The translations under genes were made by a program, and so were the position numbers. The notes under the pieces are model-generated. The model was not told the origin of the DNA. It saw nothing but the letters and a program-made list of their open reading frames with translations, and made no database searches. Positions 5,496 to 8,068 of a stretch of DNA of 8,068 nucleotides are shown here, piece after piece. The stretch is from DAOUGC01 sp034429695 (lineage in GTDB: Bacteria; Chloroflexota; Anaerolineae; Anaerolineales; Anaerolineaceae). The DNA lies in contig DAOUGC010000225.1 in the NCBI GenBank assembly GCA_034429695.1, forward strand, positions 1 through 8,068. The letters run 5' to 3'. Numbering within the stretch: the stretch's first letter is position 1; every line of letters starts with the position of its first letter.

Positions 5496-6002
5496 ATGCC
5501 CAGACCCACCAACAAAAAGTGGCTGCTAGAAGCCGCGCGCGAAGAATATCAAGCCCTGCAGGATCTGATTGCGGGGCTGACGCCGGAGGAATTTTGCCGC
5601 CCCGGTGCAATTGGTGATTGGTCAGCCAAGGACGTATTGTGCCACCTGACCGCGTGGGAGCAAATGGCGCTGCGCTGGCATTACGAAGGCAGCCAGGGCA
5701 GGACCCCGGCAATACCCGCCGAGGGTTACAACTTTGGGCAGACCCCGCAACTCAATGAGAAGATATATCAGGATCACCGCAACGACCCACCGGATGAAGT
5801 GCTGCAGCGCAGCCGCAATTCGCACGCCGAGATTATGGTGGTGATCGAAGCTTTATCGGAAGAGCAATTGTTCACCCCGGGTCATTTTGCCTGGACCAAA
5901 AAGAACACCCTGGGCACTTACTTTGTCTCAGCCACATCCAGCCATTACAACTGGGCGCGCACGGGCATACGCAAGGGTTTGAAGGCAAAACGCCCGGCCT
6001 AA
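5496..6002 (+). CDS. ClbS/DfsB family four-helix bundle protein (DUF1706)
   Basis: A 168-residue protein of the DinB-like four-helix fold, close in length and motif order to the ClbS/DfsB family. Seen: the DWSAKDVLCHLTAWEQM block (41-57), GYNFGQTPQLNEKIY (77-91), a WTKKNTLGTYFVSAT stretch (133-147) and SSHYNWA (148-154), all conserved in that family. The founding member ClbS of E. coli hydrolyses the cyclopropane of colibactin and protects its producer. Most relatives sit, as here, with no colibactin genes nearby and have no known substrate, so the same chemistry cannot be assumed. Start ATG 5496 has GGAG (5485-5488) at 7 bases. The gene has its own promoter and a long structured leader. It ends 6 bases before the converging gene at 6009, without a visible terminator between them. 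Confidence 0.87.
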   Translation: MPRPTNKKWLLEAAREEYQALQDLIAGLTPEEFCRPGAIGDWSAKDVLCHLTAWEQMALRWHYEGSQGRTPAIPAEGYNFGQTPQLNEKIYQDHRNDPPDEVLQRSRNSHAEIMVVIEALSEEQLFTPGHFAWTKKNTLGTYFVSATSSHYNWARTGIRKGLKAKRPA

Positions 6003-6008
6003 TGCCGA

Positions 6009-6518
6009 TCACTCCCCGGCATCCGCGTAATCCCCCTCACAGCCGTACTCCAGCCAGCGCAGCTCGTCCTCGGTATCCAGGTCGTCATACAGAACCCATT
6101 CCCCGTTCTGCTCAACCGTCACCTTGCTGGCGCTGCGCCCGTGCCAGAAGATATCGTGGGTGGTCACCCCGCCGCTGGTGGTGATGGATGGATTATCATA
6201 GCTCACCCGGTAGCAAATGGCGCGCGTCACACCGTCGGCAGCGCGCTCTGGCGGTATTTTCCCCTCACCCACCACATTGATCTTCACCTGTCCGCAATCC
6301 GGCTGGCGGCGCTCGCCGGGGAAGATGGGGTAATAATCAATGCATTTGACGTAACGCTTCTCGATGCGTTCATTGAGATCCGCCGGCAGGTGGTTTGGAT
6401 CCAGCCCCGGGATGCACCCGCGCAGCACCCAGAATGCGATCAGCAGGGTTACAATGCCGAACACAACCTTCTTCCACTTTTCGTCATCCCCAAACAAGTA
6501 ATCGCGTACCCACAGCAT
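6009..6518 (-). CDS. Hypothetical single-span membrane protein
   Basis: A 169-residue protein that I do not recognise. After a charged start (MLWVRDYLFGDDEKWKK) comes one hydrophobic segment (about residues 18-32), followed by a soluble part of about 135 residues with no further membrane span. With Lys-rich residues ahead of the span, the tail most likely lies outside the membrane. It has five cysteines (35, 59, 75, 102, 160) and several alternating stretches such as KVTVEQNGEWVLYDD that look like beta strands; the C-terminus is acidic. GGGAGG (6529-6524) lies 5 bases before the ATG, so the start is well supported. It is divergent from the zinc-ribbon gene at 6637 with a 118-base shared upstream region, and converges on the ClbS-like gene. 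Confidence 0.8.
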   Translation of the reverse strand: MLWVRDYLFGDDEKWKKVVFGIVTLLIAFWVLRGCIPGLDPNHLPADLNERIEKRYVKCIDYYPIFPGERRQPDCGQVKINVVGEGKIPPERAADGVTRAICYRVSYDNPSITTSGGVTTHDIFWHGRSASKVTVEQNGEWVLYDDLDTEDELRWLEYGCEGDYADAGE

Positions 6519-6591
6519 GGCGGCCTCCCGGAAGGTGTGAGGGGTTCAAGATTGCATGGATTTTCACAGGATGGTTGTCGTTCATTTATTT

Positions 6592-6597
6592 TATAAT
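6592..6597 (+). promoter_or_regulatory. Putative -10 box for the zinc-ribbon gene
   Basis: A consensus TATAAT, but the -35 at normal spacing is poor. It is followed at 6601-6623 by GTTGG / CCAAC arms around 13 bases. The AT-rich centre (6580-6620) could also serve the divergent gene, where the opposite strand offers TATAAA and TATAAT. Confidence 0.4.
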
Positions 6598-6636
6598 CGA
6601 GTTGGGAATTAAATTATACCAACCGGGAGGTTTGCC

Positions 6637-7581
6637 ATGGAAAATCAAGGCGCACTGGACAAATTAAGCAGCGAACAACGGGCGGCTCTTTCTGAAGAGC
6701 TGGCAGCAGTCTACTGCACCCTCGCTCCTGGCGATCAGGACTTCTTTGCGCGCAGTTTTTCGCCCAAAGACCTGCCCACCGCGCTGACCCGCAAAGCCGA
6801 GATCCTCAAACGCGACGCAGCCTATTCCGCCCGGTTGAAAGCCACCCGTGACCAGCTTGCCGCAGCCGGTGAGGCATCCCCCACACCAGTTGGTGAGGAT
6901 GTGGTCACCGCGGCAGCGGCGGCGCTTGGCATTGGCGCTGGCGCGGTGATCGCCGCCACCGACAATACCGCTTTTTACAACGGGGTGCAGCCGTCCGAGC
7001 TGATCCCCACCCTGGCAACCGAGTTCAACAACAGCCGCACCTCCCTCACCACCAGCGGCTCGCCGGATGCCATGACCGCCACCGTCAACCTGCGCACCAG
7101 CGGCGGCGTGCCTGTACCCGCCATGACCATCCTGCTCACCCGACTTAATGAAGGTTGCGAGGTGAAGATCAACGAGTTGTCACAGCAAAGCATCCTGGAA
7201 ATGCTCAAGTCAGGGGCACAGCGGTTGATTGACCTGGCAGAAGACGGTTTGAATTTGTTGCGCGGGCGCGGCGGCGATGTCCTCGGTTCGGCATCGGACG
7301 CGGTCAACAACACCGCCGGGCTGGCTGAGGTGGTGGGTAATCTCAAGCTCAAGGAACGCGCCTGGAAGGTGATTAAACCCGCCGCCGAGGCGATTGAGAA
7401 AAATTTTCAGGCAGAGAAGGAACAGCAGCGTCAGGCACAGGCCGCGCTGGAAAGCGCATGGGACCGCTATTACAATTGCCCCACCTGCGCGGTTCCGTTT
7501 GGGCCGGAGGATATCGCCTGCCGGGTGTGCCTGACCGCCCGCCCGGAAGCGCCGGTCACCCCAGACCCGCGCAAGCAGTAA
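6637..7581 (+). CDS. Hypothetical protein with C-terminal zinc ribbon
   Basis: A 314-residue protein of unknown function. Residues 1 to about 75 are charged and helical. Residues 90-106 form an Ala/Gly-rich hydrophobic stretch (AAAAALGIGAGAVIAATD) that could insert in or touch a membrane. The middle (about 110-185) looks mixed alpha/beta, with strands such as TATVNLRTSG and VPAMTILLTRL. A long, partly coiled-coil-like helix precedes the end. The tail has a paired-cysteine knuckle, CPTC and CRVC, spaced as in small zinc ribbons. Zinc binding is inferred, not shown. Start ATG 6637 has a strong GGGAGG (6625-6630) at 6 bases. Its divergent partner at 6518 has the same CCGGGAGG ribosome site, so joint expression is plausible. 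No terminator with a T-run follows; a small hairpin at 7595-7615 leads into the repeat array. Confidence 0.8.
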   Translation: MENQGALDKLSSEQRAALSEELAAVYCTLAPGDQDFFARSFSPKDLPTALTRKAEILKRDAAYSARLKATRDQLAAAGEASPTPVGEDVVTAAAAALGIGAGAVIAATDNTAFYNGVQPSELIPTLATEFNNSRTSLTTSGSPDAMTATVNLRTSGGVPVPAMTILLTRLNEGCEVKINELSQQSILEMLKSGAQRLIDLAEDGLNLLRGRGGDVLGSASDAVNNTAGLAEVVGNLKLKERAWKVIKPAAEAIEKNFQAEKEQQRQAQAALESAWDRYYNCPTCAVPFGPEDIACRVCLTARPEAPVTPDPRKQ

Positions 7582-7594
7582 CGTAATAGGAGAT

Positions 7595-7615
7595 CGGGTG
7601 TCAGTTGGCCACCCG
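7595..7615. repeat. Small hairpin after the zinc-ribbon gene
   Basis: CGGGTG (7595-7600) pairs with CACCCG (7610-7615) over a 9-base loop. No T-run follows. It marks the left end of the non-coding repeat array. Confidence 0.4.
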
Positions 7616-7714
7616 CTTCGCTGGTGCGTTGACAGTCGTTGCAACTGTGTTTAAAGTCAAACAGGGTGTGGTCGGTGTTCCATCTGTTCCAACTAATTAG
7701 TCCAAGTTGAAAAA

Positions 7715-7831
7715 GGTAGGGTGAGTCGCCTGCGAAGCTGGCGCGGCGTCTTCCAGCCCACCGTTATTTACCGCACACATTCGGTGGGCTGAGAAAGCAT
7801 CACACCAGCGAAGCTGGTGCCCCACCCTACC
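7715..7831. repeat. 117-bp cloverleaf-like element with 9-bp terminal inverted repeats
   Basis: Terminal arms GGTAGGGTG (7715-7723) and CACCCTACC (7823-7831) are exact complements. Three hairpins lie inside: CGCCTGC/GCTGGCG (7727-7743, GAA loop, one mismatch), CAGCCCACCG/CGGTGGGCTG (7754-7791, perfect 10 bp), and CACCAGC/GCTGGTG (7803-7819, GAA loop, perfect 7 bp). The whole can be drawn as a closed stem with three arms. It has no coding capacity. Confidence 0.7.
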
Positions 7832-7954
7832 ACTGGTGCGTTGACAGTCGTTGCAACTGTGTATTAAGTCAAGCAGGGTGTGGTCGGTGTTGTTCCGACC
7901 CACCGATTTTCCACATTCGTTGACGAAAAAAACGGTGAAAGGGGAACGTGTTTT

Positions 7955-8068
7955 GTAGGGTGTGGTCGGTGTTCTTCCGACCCACCGATTTTCACCAATC
8001 AATGTGGATAATGTTATTTACCGCACACAATCGGTGGGCTGAGAAAGCATCACACCAGCCAAGCTCTT
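7955..8068. repeat. Second, related palindromic element, cut by the window end
   Basis: It starts with GTAGGGTG (7955-7962). CCCACCGATT (7981-7990) pairs perfectly with AATCGGTGGG (8029-8038), matching the central hairpin of the 7715-7831 element but with a longer loop. The last arm (CACCAGC at 8053-8059) is cut off before its partner. An alternative short stem, GGTCGG with CCGACC (7964-7982), competes with the long one. Confidence 0.6.

Larger units (their letters stand above)
7613..8068. repeat. Non-coding array of REP/BIME-like palindromes and direct repeats
   Basis: No credible gene lies in the last 480 bases. The stretch is built from repeated blocks: 7621-7680 recurs at 7833-7892 (offset 212, few differences), 7763-7815 recurs at 8013-8065 (offset 250), and a GTGTGGTCGGTGTT block occurs at about 7667, 7879 and 7961. 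Hairpin arms GGTCGG / CCGACC occur at 7882-7900 and 7964-7982. The repeats run to the window edge and surely continue. GTAGGGTG heads (7716-7723, 7955-7962) recall RAYT-associated REPs. Confidence 0.8.

Noticed and set aside
7697..8002. Minus-strand open frame of 101 codons in the right-hand array
   Set aside because: It spans repeated palindromic modules; the repeated peptide content follows from the DNA repeats, not from a protein family.
7613..8068. CRISPR array
   Set aside because: Repeats are few, of unequal length and irregular spacing, mostly palindromic along their whole length, and no cas gene is present.

Overview
The window looks like chromosomal DNA from a Chloroflexota bacterium, most likely class Anaerolineae. 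This is an inference from gene style: GC-rich coding DNA with good Shine-Dalgarno sites, a secreted lytic-transglycosylase-like protein with a Pro/Thr-rich tail, an orphan AmmeMemoRadiSam radical SAM gene, and a C-terminal zinc-ribbon protein of unknown function. No rRNA, tRNA or CRISPR array is visible, and no taxonomic marker settles the assignment.

Layout. Positions 1-1390 form an AT-rich mobile zone with two direct copies of a REP-associated tyrosine transposase (RAYT) unit. The left copy is cut by the window edge (only its N-terminus, 1-109, minus strand). The right copy has an intact 158-aa transposase (542-1018, minus strand). Both carry, upstream of the gene, two GTAG-headed REP-like hairpins that face opposite ways. 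Positions 1391-3985 hold a purine-type phosphoribosyltransferase on the minus strand, ending in a clear intrinsic terminator, and divergently a secreted protein with a family-1-like lytic transglycosylase (SLT) domain. Positions 4101-6002 hold amrS (minus) and divergently a ClbS/DfsB-family DinB-fold gene whose promoter is followed at once by a perfect 10-bp stem-loop. Positions 6009-7581 hold a divergent pair of unrecognised genes: a small single-span membrane protein (minus) and a zinc-ribbon protein (plus). From about 7582 to the window end there is no gene. That stretch is a dense non-coding repeat array containing a 117-bp element with 9-bp terminal inverted repeats and three internal hairpins, so that it can be drawn as a cloverleaf.

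How the parts relate. The protein genes are mostly single transcription units on alternating strands with no obvious operon; they look like ordinary housekeeping or accessory genes with no common pathway. The strongest structural theme is non-coding. GTAGGG-headed palindromes occur next to the transposase and again, in another sequence class, about 6 kb away. Stems in related copies differ by compensatory changes, which suggests that the folded single-strand structure is what is maintained.
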